32,450 nt of DNA, taken from Labilibaculum filiforme (lineage in GTDB: Bacteria > Bacteroidota > Bacteroidia > Bacteroidales > Marinifilaceae). A model generated the notes under the pieces. It was not told the origin of the DNA. It did no database searches and worked only from the letters and a program-made list of their open reading frames with translations. Every line of letters begins with the position of its first letter. Positions within the stretch are counted from its first letter, which is position 1. The stretch covers positions 1 through 32,450 of the forward strand of contig NZ_MVDD01000030.1 of assembly GCF_002843315.1 (NCBI RefSeq). The letters are read 5' to 3'. Below, piece by piece: positions 1 through 8,845 of the stretch. The translations under genes were made by a program, and so were the position numbers.

Positions 1-89
1 AAGAATACATAGATTATTACAATAATAGTAGAATAAAGACTCGTTTAAACGGAATGAGTCCGGTAAAATACCGAACTCAATCTTATTAA
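1..89 (+). CDS. IS3-family transposase (OrfB) C-terminus, partial
   Basis: The frame beginning at base 3 reads EYIDYYNNSRIKTRLNGMSP and then VKYRTQSY before a TAA at 87-89. This is the characteristic end of IS3/IS150-type DDE transposases, in which a YI.YYN..RI(K)..LNG.SP..YR block closes the rve integrase domain. Only 28 codons are in the window, so completeness of the enzyme cannot be judged. It is transcribed in the same direction as the efflux genes that follow. Confidence 0.8.
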   Translation, partial: EYIDYYNNSRIKTRLNGMSPVKYRTQSY

Positions 90-127
90 TTTATTTTATA
101 ACCGTCCAACTTTTGGGGTGCAGTTCA
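1..127 (+). mobile_element. Right (3') end of an IS3-family insertion sequence
   Basis: The window opens inside an insertion sequence. Seen: a transposase C-terminus ends at 89, and 38 bases later the sequence aacttttggggtgcagttca (108-127) has the form of an IS3-family right terminal repeat, ending in CA and reading TGAACTGCACCCC... on the other strand. The adaptor gene reading frame becomes recognisable only after this point. The left end and any target-site duplication lie outside the window, so the exact boundary (127, give or take a few bases) is inferred. Confidence 0.8.
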
Positions 128-561
128 ATCTTATTGTAGGTATCGATTTAAATAGTTTGAATGGTGTTGTAGAGGGAAATCAGGTGACTGTTTATTCCGA
201 AAATACAAATGGCAATTGGTTGGGTACAGTGAGACGAATTAGCCAAAAATTGGATGCTGAGACGCAAATGGTTAATGTTTACATAGCTGTAGCTGGAGAA
301 AATTTGAAAGAAGGAATGTTCTTAAACGCAAATGTTCAACTAAAAAGAGATGTATTCGGACTTGAAATTCCTCGAAAATTACTGGTGGATTCGGAGTCTG
401 TGTTTACGGTGAATAATGGAATTATTGAGCAACAAAAAGTAGTGGTAGTTCAAAAGAAAAAGGATGTTGTAGTGGTAGAAGGTTTGGAAGATGGCGTTCA
501 GCTTGTATTAAAAACATCAGGAGTTCATAAAGGAATTGCGGTAACTACTCGCGAACTGTAA
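128..561 (+). pseudogene. RND efflux adaptor (HlyD/AcrA family), N-terminus removed by IS insertion
   Basis: The product would be the periplasmic membrane-fusion subunit linking an RND pump to a TolC channel. About 144 C-terminal residues remain, where the family normally has 330-400. What is left corresponds to the beta-barrel domain (GNWLGTVRRISQKLDAETQM, then NLKEGMFLNANVQL) and the membrane-proximal domain. The signal peptide, barrel-sandwich domain and helical hairpin are missing. The frame can be opened by a GTG at 118, but that codon lies inside the IS terminal repeat, so it is an accidental start. A functional adaptor is unlikely unless one is supplied elsewhere. The pump gene starts 59 bases downstream. 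Confidence 0.8.
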
Positions 562-620
562 GCTCCTAATTTCAGAGGAAAATTCAGATTAATCTGTTAA
601 CAATTAGAAAAAAAACGCAC

Positions 621-3600
621 ATGAAGTCGTTGATAAATTATTTTTTAAAATATCCTTTTGCAGGGAATCTTTTGGCAGGAGTATTTATTTTACTGGGAAT
701 ATTTGGTTTGTATTCCTTAAACTCCTCGGTGATGCCTCAAATTGATCCGGGAATGCTAACTATTACAGCAACTTACCCTGGTGCTTCTCCCGAGGAAGTT
801 GAAAAAGGAGTTGCTTTAAAAATTGAAGATAACTTAAAAGGAATTAGTGGAGTTGAAAAGCTTACTTCTTCGTCCAAAGAGAATTTTTGTTCCATAATGG
901 TTGATTTGGAATCGGGTTACGATCCTAATATTGCCTTGCAGGATGTGAAAAATGCTGTAGATGGAATTAGTTCGTTTCCGGCTGCGGTTGAAAATATTAG
1001 TGTGTCGAAAAAGGAATTTACTATTTTGGCTATTTCAATGTCTTTAAGTGGAGATATTGATTTAAAGGATCTTAAAGTTTATGCCCGTGCAATAGAAAAT
1101 GATCTAAGAGCTATTGATGGTATTTCACAAGTGGATTTGGATGGATTTCCAGATGAAGAAATAGAGGTTAGTGTAAATGAGGATGCTCTAAAAGCGTACG
1201 ACATTACCACTGATGAAATATACAATGCGGTTGCAGCTGCTAATATCGAGCAAACAGGAGGATCTATTCGCGGAGAAAACGAGGAGTTGAGAATTCGTAT
1301 TCGCGAAAAGCAATACTATGCAGAAGGATTTAAGGATATTGTAGTTCGTGCGCAGGGAAGTGGCGGTACCGTTCACTTAAGCGATGTGGCTGTGGTTACC
1401 GATAAATGGGATGAAGAACCAAATCGAATTTATATCGATGGCAATCCAGCAATTAAAGTGTCAATTACACAAACCAGTCGTGAGGATATTTTGTTTATAT
1501 CCGAAGCTATTAACGAGTATGCTGCCAAATACAATTTGGTACACGATGTGGTAAAACTAAATGTTTTGCAAGATAATTCTTCATCTATTAAAGTGATGCA
1601 GAATATTTTAGCAAATAATGGTATTGTTGGGTTCTTACTAGTATTGCTGTTTCTTTCCCTTTTCTTAAATCATCGTCTTTCTTTTTGGGTGGCTATTGGA
1701 ATTCCTATTTCGTTTATGGGAATGTTTATGATTGCAGGGATGTACGGCCTTACCTTGAATCGTATATCATTATTTGGGATGATTATCGTAATTGGTATTT
1801 TGGTAGATGATGGAATTGTAATCTGTGAAAACATATTTCAACATTACGAAAAGGGAAAATCAGCTTTGCAAGCTGGTATCGATGGAACATTGGAGGTGAT
1901 GCCAGCGGTATTTTCTGCAGTATTAACAACCATAGTAGCTTTTTCTGCCTTTTTCTTTATAGATGGTATCATTGGAGAGTTTTTCAGGGAGTTGGCATTT
2001 GTAGTAATATTTGCTCTTCTTTTCTCTTTAGTGGAGGCATTTCTTATTTTACCTGCTCACGTGGTGCATTCGAAAGCCCTTCGAGCGGATAAAAAAGAAT
2101 CTAAAATTGAAAAAATATCGACCAAGGCTGTTAGTTACCTTCGAAAATGGACTTATGAGCCATTGATTCGTTTTTGTTTAAATAATAAATTGGTGACAGT
2201 AGGTTTATCCATCGGATTGTTAGCCATGACCGTTGGAGGATTAAGAGGAGGAATTATTAGAACGGGAGACAGTTCGGTAGATAACAACGATTACATTGAT
2301 GTTGAATTGGAAATGCCTGCTGGAACTCCCGAAAATGAAACGCTTCGTTACATGCAACGGATTGAGGATGCAGCCTTTGAAGTAGGAAAAGAATTTCAAT
2401 CAAAAAGTATTACGGGAGATCCTATAATTACCGGGTCGGAATTGAATATTACTGCTTCGAACGTAGGAAAACTGAAGGTGTACTTGTTGGGAACACAAAA
2501 AAGAGATTTTATTTCTACGGAGTTTAGTAATTTATTAAAAGACAAGGTGGGTGAAATTCCACAGGCTCAACTACTTAGTTATACGCAGGAGAGCCATTTT
2601 GGGAAAGCAGTGTCTATCTCTTTGCAGAGTAGTAATTTGGAAGATTTGTACCTGGCAAAAAATGAATTTAAATCAAGATTATCCAAAATGGAAGGTTTAA
2701 TGAATGTTCTGGATAATGATGAGTTGGGAATGCGCGAGATAAAACTAAAATTAAAGGACAGTGCTTATAAATTAGGCTTAACGCAGAGCAGCCTTTCGAG
2801 CCAAGTAAGGGCAGGATTTTACGGAAAAGAAGTACAGCGTTTGCAACGTGGAATAGATGTGGTAAAAGTTTGGGTGCGTTATCCAAAAAATGAACGCTCG
2901 TCGGTTGGGAATCTAGAAAATATGAGAATTAGAACCAGCGCAGGTGGTGAGTACTACTTAAAAGATGTTGCCGATATTATTTACGAGAGAAATTTAGTTC
3001 AAATCAACCACTTAGACAGTCAGAGGGAAATAACTGTTGAAGCTGATGCGGCCAATACAACAGTGAATATGTCGGAAATAAATAGTGAAATATCCGATCA
3101 TATTTTACCCGATTTAAAAGCAAAATATCCAGGACTTAGATTTCGTTACGGAGGACACGAGGAGAATCTACAGAAGGCGAAGTCTTCAGGAATTCTTATT
3201 GCTCCGGTCATTTTGGTTCTTTTGTTTGCTATCGTAATTTTTACCTTCCGATCTTTTGCTCAGGCTTTCTTAATTTTTACTCTTGTTCCTTTTGGATTTA
3301 TAGGAGTAGGATGGGGACACTGGATTCATGGTGTGGCTTTGGATATGCCATCTTACCTGGGAATGGTTGCTTTAATGGGAGTTATGGTAAACGATTCGAT
3401 TGTACTCATAAGTACTTTTAATGAGGAGTTAAAAACAAGAAAAGATTTTATGGCTGCTATTTATGATACTTGTGTTTCTCGATTCAGACCAATTGTATTA
3501 ACCTCTTTAACTACAATAGTTGGTATCGCACCATTAATTATTTCAAACGAACCCGAAGCCAAAATGGTAATTCCAATGGCTATTTCAATGGCTTATGGTT

Positions 3601-3749
3601 TAGCTACAGCAACTTTTTTAAATCTGTTATTGCTTCCAGTATTATTGGTAGGGGTAAACTCCTTAAAATGCAAATTTCAATGGTTGATTTCAGGAGTAAT
3701 GCCATCAAGAGAAAGTGTGGAGACTGCAGTACAAGAACTAACTCGCTAG
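621..3749 (+). CDS. RND-family efflux transporter permease (AcrB/HAE-like)
   Basis: An inner-membrane proton-driven exporter of 1042 residues, the usual full length. Seen: an N-terminal membrane helix (about 13-33), a first large periplasmic loop containing the porter-type motif YPGASPEEVEKGV, a membrane bundle at about 335-480, a second periplasmic loop, and a second bundle at about 855-1020. The TM4 motif GILVDDGIVICEN carries the paired aspartates D396 and D397 expected for proton relay. The equivalent late helix reads GVMVNDSIVLIS, as in many non-AcrB RND pumps. It lies directly between the adaptor remnant and a TolC-like gene, the standard tripartite order. Substrate cannot be read from sequence. 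Family assignment is firm; whether the pump works without its adaptor is open. Confidence 0.95.
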   Translation: MKSLINYFLKYPFAGNLLAGVFILLGIFGLYSLNSSVMPQIDPGMLTITATYPGASPEEVEKGVALKIEDNLKGISGVEKLTSSSKENFCSIMVDLESGYDPNIALQDVKNAVDGISSFPAAVENISVSKKEFTILAISMSLSGDIDLKDLKVYARAIENDLRAIDGISQVDLDGFPDEEIEVSVNEDALKAYDITTDEIYNAVAAANIEQTGGSIRGENEELRIRIREKQYYAEGFKDIVVRAQGSGGTVHLSDVAVVTDKWDEEPNRIYIDGNPAIKVSITQTSREDILFISEAINEYAAKYNLVHDVVKLNVLQDNSSSIKVMQNILANNGIVGFLLVLLFLSLFLNHRLSFWVAIGIPISFMGMFMIAGMYGLTLNRISLFGMIIVIGILVDDGIVICENIFQHYEKGKSALQAGIDGTLEVMPAVFSAVLTTIVAFSAFFFIDGIIGEFFRELAFVVIFALLFSLVEAFLILPAHVVHSKALRADKKESKIEKISTKAVSYLRKWTYEPLIRFCLNNKLVTVGLSIGLLAMTVGGLRGGIIRTGDSSVDNNDYIDVELEMPAGTPENETLRYMQRIEDAAFEVGKEFQSKSITGDPIITGSELNITASNVGKLKVYLLGTQKRDFISTEFSNLLKDKVGEIPQAQLLSYTQESHFGKAVSISLQSSNLEDLYLAKNEFKSRLSKMEGLMNVLDNDELGMREIKLKLKDSAYKLGLTQSSLSSQVRAGFYGKEVQRLQRGIDVVKVWVRYPKNERSSVGNLENMRIRTSAGGEYYLKDVADIIYERNLVQINHLDSQREITVEADAANTTVNMSEINSEISDHILPDLKAKYPGLRFRYGGHEENLQKAKSSGILIAPVILVLLFAIVIFTFRSFAQAFLIFTLVPFGFIGVGWGHWIHGVALDMPSYLGMVALMGVMVNDSIVLISTFNEELKTRKDFMAAIYDTCVSRFRPIVLTSLTTIVGIAPLIISNEPEAKMVIPMAISMAYGLATATFLNLLLLPVLLVGVNSLKCKFQWLISGVMPSRESVETAVQELTR

Positions 3750-3776
3750 TCTGTTTTAGGATAAAATAAGAAAAAC

Positions 3777-5027
3777 ATGAAGAATAGAATCATAATAATT
3801 CTGATCATTGCATTCACCGCTGTTTTTGATGTAAATGCTCAGGAGGCATTAACGCTGGAAGCTTCAGTGGAGCTTGCACTACAAAACAACCTTAATGTTA
3901 AAGTTGCTAAAAATGACGCAACAATAGCCACTAATAATGCAACTGCTGGAAATGCAGGCCTTCTACCTACCATCAGTGGTAATGGGGCTGTAAATTACAC
4001 AGAATATAGTGCCGATGAGTTAAGCTCTTCGGCTGGCTTAAATTTATCCTATACCTTATTTGATGGTTTTGGTGGAAGATATTCCTATAAAATTCTGAAT
4101 CTGCAAAAGGAACAAGGGCAACTTCTCGCACGATACGAAATTGAAAATATAATTGCGAATGTAATTTCGGGCTTTTACCAATTAAGCAAATCATTCGACG
4201 ATTTGGATGTAGCTGCTCAAAATATGGATATTTCTAAGGAACGTTTGTTACGAAATCAATCGAAATATGAGTTTGGAAATATCAATAAATTAGAAGTCTT
4301 AAATGCAAAAGTAGATTATAATAGAGATAGCAGTACCTATTTAAAAGCTCAACAGCTTTATGAGGAATTGCATCGCGAAATGAATGTGTTGTTGGGGCGA
4401 AAAGCAGAGGTTGAATTTCAATTGATTCCAGATGGTTCCGAGTTTAATGTGTTTGATTTGAGTGAATTAAAGAAAAGTGCATTAGAGGAAAATGCAGAAT
4501 ATCTTATTCAAGCAAGTCAATTGGCAGCAGACGAGTTGGCGCTGAAGAAAGCAAAATCTGGACAGTTGCCATCTATTGGTTTAAACTCTGCTTATTCCTA
4601 TTACGAAAACAAAGTTATGGGAAGTAATTCTAATACTCAATTAACAGGAGGCTTAAGCATGAGCTTTACTATTTTCGATGGAAAAAAGAAAAAAATTGAA
4701 ATTGCCAATGCTCGTATTCAAAAGCAAAATACCGAAATGGAATATCAGGATAAAATGTTAGAACTGGAAAAGGATTTAGTTAACGCCTATGCTGATTATA
4801 ACTACAACTTAAAAGTTTTGGAATTAGAACAGGATGCTTTAGAGGCTGCCAATTTAAATTTTGAACAAACCAAAGAATACTACCAACTCGGTCAAGTAAG
4901 TTCAACAACTTTTCGCGAAGCACAGTTAAATTTGGTGGAAGCTCAAAATAATAAATCATCTGCAAGGTATGATGCAAAAAAATCAGAAATAAACATTAAG
5001 AAAATTAGTGGTATGCTACTGCAATAG
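3777..5027 (+). CDS. TolC-family outer membrane channel protein
   Basis: The outer-membrane channel component of the tripartite pump, 416 residues. It has a cleavable signal peptide (hydrophobic residues 4-16, probable cut after VNA near residue 21). Two TolC-type repeats follow: the first starts LTLEASVELALQNNLNVKVA with long helices and a beta hairpin (LNLSYTLFDGFGG), and the second carries the matching LSMSFTIFDGKKK hairpin near residue 300. The helices are rich in N, A, E and K, typical of the periplasmic tunnel. The gene starts 27 bases after the pump stop codon, so they are probably one transcript. Confidence 0.93.
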   Translation: MKNRIIIILIIAFTAVFDVNAQEALTLEASVELALQNNLNVKVAKNDATIATNNATAGNAGLLPTISGNGAVNYTEYSADELSSSAGLNLSYTLFDGFGGRYSYKILNLQKEQGQLLARYEIENIIANVISGFYQLSKSFDDLDVAAQNMDISKERLLRNQSKYEFGNINKLEVLNAKVDYNRDSSTYLKAQQLYEELHREMNVLLGRKAEVEFQLIPDGSEFNVFDLSELKKSALEENAEYLIQASQLAADELALKKAKSGQLPSIGLNSAYSYYENKVMGSNSNTQLTGGLSMSFTIFDGKKKKIEIANARIQKQNTEMEYQDKMLELEKDLVNAYADYNYNLKVLELEQDALEAANLNFEQTKEYYQLGQVSSTTFREAQLNLVEAQNNKSSARYDAKKSEINIKKISGMLLQ

Positions 5028-5058
5028 AGTTTGGTAGTTCAATTTTTAATGGAAATAG

Positions 5059-5922
5059 ATGATGAAAAAATATATAATAGTTTTTTTTGTATTGTGCATA
5101 TCTATAACTAGTAAGGCTCAAATGAGTAAGGATTTGGCTGGAGTAGATTATAGTACCATAGGGAAAGGATCTGGCAGTAAAGGCGCTGGTTTCGAAAAAT
5201 ATAGTTTTAGAATAACATTGCCTAAGCGATTAAAATCCTCGGGAGATATGTTACTAAATAAAATAGAGTACTCAAAAACGAATATTAATTACAAATCAGA
5301 CCCTGGTTTGGGAGGAGATGTATCTAATTTTTATTCTGTAACGTATTCTTTGGGATATGTGCATAAACTCAAGAATGATTGGGCCTTAATTTCAACGTTA
5401 AGTCCTAGTGTGTCCTCAAATTTTAGCTCTTCAATTAATTGGGAGGATATTCGATTGTTTGGGATGCTTATGGTTTCAAAACAAATAAACCCCAATAAGA
5501 AGCTTGATTTTGGGGTAGCCTATTCAACAACATTAGGAAGACCTTTTCCGATGCCGATGTTTAATATGATGTGGAAACTCAATCAAAAGTGGACTTTTAA
5601 TTTAGGTTTTCCACGAATGGCTGTTCTGTATCAATTGACTAAAAATACAACATTAGGAACCGACCTTTTCATGACTAGAGATAATCTCACATTGTGTGAT
5701 GATCTTTATAAGGGCAATCGAAAAATAGATAACTTACAAATAATGAATTTGGGTGGAGGAATTGAAGTAAGCCAAAAGTTGTCAAAATATTTAAAGCTAA
5801 AGTTGAGTTCTGGATATACATTTTATCGTCAGTTTGATTTTATGAATGGAGGCGACACAGTAAAAGAATATGACTTAGATAATAACCTATACATTAAAGC
5901 TGGAATCTCTATTGGGATGTAG
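5059..5922 (+). CDS. DUF6268-like outer membrane beta-barrel protein
   Basis: A 287-residue protein with a signal peptide (MMKKYIIVFFVLCISITSKA, cut before Q21). The mature part is made of alternating hydrophobic strands with aromatic girdles, as in a small outer-membrane beta barrel; the opening YSTIGKGSGSKGAGFEKYSF region and overall shape recall the DUF6268 family of Bacteroidota. It begins 31 bases after the TolC-like gene and precedes the operon terminator, so it is probably co-transcribed with the pump. Function is unknown; a role as an accessory envelope protein of the pump is inference from position. Either of the two adjacent ATG codons (5059 or 5062) could be the start. Confidence 0.75.
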   Translation: MMKKYIIVFFVLCISITSKAQMSKDLAGVDYSTIGKGSGSKGAGFEKYSFRITLPKRLKSSGDMLLNKIEYSKTNINYKSDPGLGGDVSNFYSVTYSLGYVHKLKNDWALISTLSPSVSSNFSSSINWEDIRLFGMLMVSKQINPNKKLDFGVAYSTTLGRPFPMPMFNMMWKLNQKWTFNLGFPRMAVLYQLTKNTTLGTDLFMTRDNLTLCDDLYKGNRKIDNLQIMNLGGGIEVSQKLSKYLKLKLSSGYTFYRQFDFMNGGDTVKEYDLDNNLYIKAGISIGM

Positions 5923-5975
5923 CTGTAAAAATCTTGTATCGTTGATTAGAGTTTTGTAGTGGAGACTTTGATTAG

Positions 5976-6007
5976 CCCGTCTTCCTTTTATGGAAGATGG
6001 GTTTTTT
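5976..6007 (+). terminator. Rho-independent terminator after the efflux operon
   Basis: A 10-bp stem (cccgtcttcc / ggaagatggg, one G-U pair) with a 6-base loop is followed by TTTTTT. It lies 54 bases after the DUF6268-like gene and closes the operon that starts at the IS. Confidence 0.9.
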
Positions 6008-6092
6008 ATTTATAACTCTTTTCCAAGACTTGCATTTACTTTCTATTCAAATGACTATTTTTACTCTACTATTAACCACAAAGAGTAAGTAA

Positions 6093-7799
6093 ATGCCACA
6101 AAAAAACATTGCCACACCCGAATATTTTATTTGGGAGACTCATGGAATTCACACAGGTACAGGAAACGATCATGTTAAGCATGGTGTTGATGAATTGGAA
6201 AAGATTACCGAATTAGCAATTGCGAAAGGACATCCAAATATTGCATTTATAATACATACGCCACGTTTAACTCGCTACAGATATACTGCCGAGAAACGTT
6301 TGGGAGTGAAATTTATACGTGGCGATCATGCTTATTTTAATTATCCAAATCAAATAGAACAGCTGAAAGCAAAGTACGGCAATCAAATTAGTATTCGTTT
6401 TGGAATTGAATTGGAGTGGTTGGGTCCCGATTTAGGGATGCAATGGAATCGATCGAAAATTTTTCAGGCACAAGATGCTGATTTTGTGATTGGTTCTCTT
6501 CATTTCTCTAGAGAAGGAATTCCATACGATGGTTCGATTGAAGAAACGAATGAGCTAATTGAATTACGAGGTGGATTGGAGAATTACTGGGGCGGATACA
6601 TCGAAGAATTAATCGAAATGGTCGATTCTACCTGGGAGATGATTCAGGTAGTTGGCCATATCGATTTGCCAAAATTATTTGCGCCAATTCCTCAGCCTTT
6701 ATTCGAGTTAGATTCTTCAGATCATTTTCTTGCTCGTAGAATGCGGTTTTTATTAGAAATGATTAGCGAATACAACCTTGCTTTGGATGTAAATTTGGCC
6801 GGAATTAATAAAGGATGTGGTATTTATCCCGATATTTCGATTTTAAAAAGAGCAAAACAGCTCGATATTCCTATTGCTTTAGGTACCGATACGCATACCA
6901 TACAAAATTTGGGAAATCACCACGAAACAGGTATTCGTTACGCTCACGATGCTGGCTACAAGCATTATTTAAGTTTTTCGAAGTGCATTCCCGAAAAAAG
7001 ACCTCTTCGAAATCAGTCGTTTAAAGAGGAGGAATACAAAGTAATGAATTTGGGAATAGAAATGCTAAATCTTCGCTTTGAGGATAGTAAGCAACGACGA
7101 ATTCCAAAATTTTCTTTCGGAGGAACTTTTAGAACCTTTTTAGAGCATCATAAAAATGCGACTTCTTTAGGTGAATTTGAAGCTATCCGAATCCGAAAAG
7201 GAAATAAATCAATCACAATAAGCAATACCATTCCACAAAATCAAAACGAGAAAGTAAAGGGACTGTTTTCTCATCATAAAGATGAACCGGGTGTATTGTC
7301 GATGATATTTAATGCATTAGCATCGGAGGAAATAAATGTGGAAACTGCCTATTTAAATGCCAATAACGACGGAACTGCAACCGCATTTTTAACCCTTTCG
7401 GGAGATGATGATTCTGTTTACGAAGCTGTGGAGTTTGTTAAAGGAACTGGTGGAGATAGTTTTATCGAAATAAGGGTGGGTGATATTCTGGAAATGCAAC
7501 AATTAAAGAAAAACAAGAATTATATATTGGAAGTGGATGGAGTAAATTTACCAATCGCAATTAGCAAGCAAATGATTCTGTCTATCCATAACAATACTGC
7601 AGGAATCTTACTAATTTTGCTTTCGGCGTTGGCATCCCAAAATATCAATGTAATTGATTTAAAGTTAGGACAACGGGGACAAAAAGGATATGCCATTTTA
7701 GGAATTGAAGGGAATGCCCAAAATGCAGGTAATGTTTTAACCAAACTAGGACCACAATTTTTCGAAACCACACATTTATCTTTAAATGGTGTTGAATAG
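6093..7799 (+). CDS. PHP-domain phosphatase (histidinol-phosphatase type) with two C-terminal ACT-like domains
   Basis: Residues 1-300 form a PHP metal-dependent hydrolase of the HisK/histidinol-phosphatase type. Visible metal-site motifs are HGIHTG (17-22), IIHTPR (H55), FGIELEW (E106), GSLHF (H137), VGHIDLPK (H189, D191) and GTDTH (D266, H268). The usual N-terminal HxH is here HxxH (H17, H20). Residues about 370-455 and 480-560 each look like an ACT domain (HKDEPGVLSMIFNALASEEI; HNNTAGILLILLSALASQNI), the amino-acid-binding fold used for feedback control. Length is 568 against about 270 for stand-alone HisK. There are no histidine or serine genes alongside. Inferred role: a phosphatase controlled by an amino acid, perhaps acting on histidinol phosphate or another phosphometabolite. 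The fold calls are firm; the substrate is not. Confidence 0.8.
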   Translation: MPQKNIATPEYFIWETHGIHTGTGNDHVKHGVDELEKITELAIAKGHPNIAFIIHTPRLTRYRYTAEKRLGVKFIRGDHAYFNYPNQIEQLKAKYGNQISIRFGIELEWLGPDLGMQWNRSKIFQAQDADFVIGSLHFSREGIPYDGSIEETNELIELRGGLENYWGGYIEELIEMVDSTWEMIQVVGHIDLPKLFAPIPQPLFELDSSDHFLARRMRFLLEMISEYNLALDVNLAGINKGCGIYPDISILKRAKQLDIPIALGTDTHTIQNLGNHHETGIRYAHDAGYKHYLSFSKCIPEKRPLRNQSFKEEEYKVMNLGIEMLNLRFEDSKQRRIPKFSFGGTFRTFLEHHKNATSLGEFEAIRIRKGNKSITISNTIPQNQNEKVKGLFSHHKDEPGVLSMIFNALASEEINVETAYLNANNDGTATAFLTLSGDDDSVYEAVEFVKGTGGDSFIEIRVGDILEMQQLKKNKNYILEVDGVNLPIAISKQMILSIHNNTAGILLILLSALASQNINVIDLKLGQRGQKGYAILGIEGNAQNAGNVLTKLGPQFFETTHLSLNGVE

Positions 7800-7820
7800 T
7801 ATCATTTTAATTGATTTAAG

Positions 7821-8327
7821 TTGAATAACACAACATCCAATTCGTACGAATACATATCGAATATTATCGAGTTTTACCGAATTCAACCAAGAATTCAGGA
7901 TCTACAAATAGAAAAGGTGGAGGAATACCTATTGGTGATGAATGCACATTATCAGAATTCTATACAGGAAATTGAAGCGTGTATTGACTCGCAGGAACCA
8001 ATTAGTATGGAGGAGCTTGTAGATATTTTAAATTCGTACTTGAATATGGTGGGGGAAGAGTTAAGTAAGATTTTTCCAAATGAAGAAAGAGAAATTGCGC
8101 CCATTCATTTACATTCTAAACATGAAATAAGCGAAATTCAGGCAATTGAATTGTATCGAAATTTTAATGGTAGTAAGAATTTGTATCGAATAAATGAACA
8201 ACTTACAGCTCTGGAAAAGGATATTTACGAAGGTGATTTTGTGAATAAATTAGCAGTTTTAACAGAAGATTTGCTGTCCAGAATTAATTCTGATCTTATT
8301 GTTAAAGTGGATGATTTAGTAGGCTAA
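7821..8327 (+). CDS. Small acidic helical protein of unknown function
   Basis: I do not recognise this 168-residue protein. It is acidic, predicted mostly alpha-helical, with no signal peptide, membrane segment or cysteine cluster; two helical stretches (about 25-75 and 110-165) could pair as a bundle. The start is a TTG 21 bases after the phosphatase stop; the first in-frame ATG is about 38 codons in and would remove the conserved-looking opening helix, so the TTG is preferred with moderate confidence. It is probably co-transcribed with the phosphatase. It ends within a perfect palindrome shared with the convergent gene. Confidence 0.65.
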   Translation: MNNTTSNSYEYISNIIEFYRIQPRIQDLQIEKVEEYLLVMNAHYQNSIQEIEACIDSQEPISMEELVDILNSYLNMVGEELSKIFPNEEREIAPIHLHSKHEISEIQAIELYRNFNGSKNLYRINEQLTALEKDIYEGDFVNKLAVLTEDLLSRINSDLIVKVDDLVG

Positions 8328-8340
8328 TTAATTAGCCTAC
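8319..8340. repeat. 22-bp perfect palindrome holding both convergent stop codons
   Basis: The sequence gtaggctaatt is followed immediately by its exact reverse complement. The plus-strand gene stops at 8325-8327 and the minus-strand gene stops at 8332-8334, both inside the palindrome, so both proteins end in Val-Gly. No T-run follows on either side, so a classical terminator is not supported, though an RNA hairpin could protect both 3' ends. Confidence 0.8.
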
Positions 8341-8607
8341 GGCCTTTCGAGGAAGAAATTGAATTGCAATTGGTTCTTCGTCTTCTAACTCCTTAATCAT
8401 TTCAAAAGATTGTGATTCCAGAAATTCAATCGCACTTTCTTCACTTTTCCATTGAAAAAGAATAATATGCTCATGACGTTTTCCATGGGCTTGATAAATC
8501 TCGCAAGAGAGTTCTCCGCCAATTTTACGATATTCCTGAAACTGATCGAATGAATTTTTCCAGCTAACGTAATTTTTTATAGACTGTTTAATTAATAAAT
8601 ATGTCAT
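8332..8607 (-). CDS. Small ABM/dimeric alpha-beta-barrel-like protein
   Basis: A 91-residue cytosolic protein with the beta-alpha-beta-beta-alpha-beta pattern of the antibiotic-biosynthesis-monooxygenase-like ferredoxin fold: MTYLLIKQSIKNYVSWKNSF, a central EHIILFQWKSEESAIEFLES, and a short C-terminal strand. These proteins are usually dimeric and include haem-degrading and quinone-oxidising enzymes, but no catalytic residue can be assigned here. It is convergent with the preceding gene, only 4 bases apart. The family call is by fold pattern only. Confidence 0.6.
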   Translation of the reverse strand: MTYLLIKQSIKNYVSWKNSFDQFQEYRKIGGELSCEIYQAHGKRHEHIILFQWKSEESAIEFLESQSFEMIKELEDEEPIAIQFLPRKAVG

Positions 8608-8845
8608 TAGTTGTAGTTGTGTTGTATTCCTAATTTAAAAAAAAAGAAGAAACAAGCTTACAATAAATTGATTACAGGTTAAAAATACAGGATGATTATA
8701 TCTTTTTTTAGTACAAAAAGGAAATTCAATATGCAAATGTTTAATTAAAATTAAATAAATTGTATTTAGCAAGAAAATCTGTTCCACCTACCAACAAAAA
8801 ACGTTGATAAATAGTCTAAAATAGAGAGGAAGTCATTTTTTTAGA

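Noticed and set aside
118-561. The adaptor remnant as an intact gene starting with GTG at 118
   Set aside because: The GTG lies within the IS right terminal repeat and the protein lacks the signal peptide and two domains of the family.
6093-7799. A histidine-biosynthesis operon around the PHP phosphatase
   Set aside because: No other his genes lie alongside, and the fusion with ACT-like domains leaves the substrate open.
8319-8340. The palindrome as a bidirectional terminator
   Set aside because: No T-run on either side; kept as a palindrome only.
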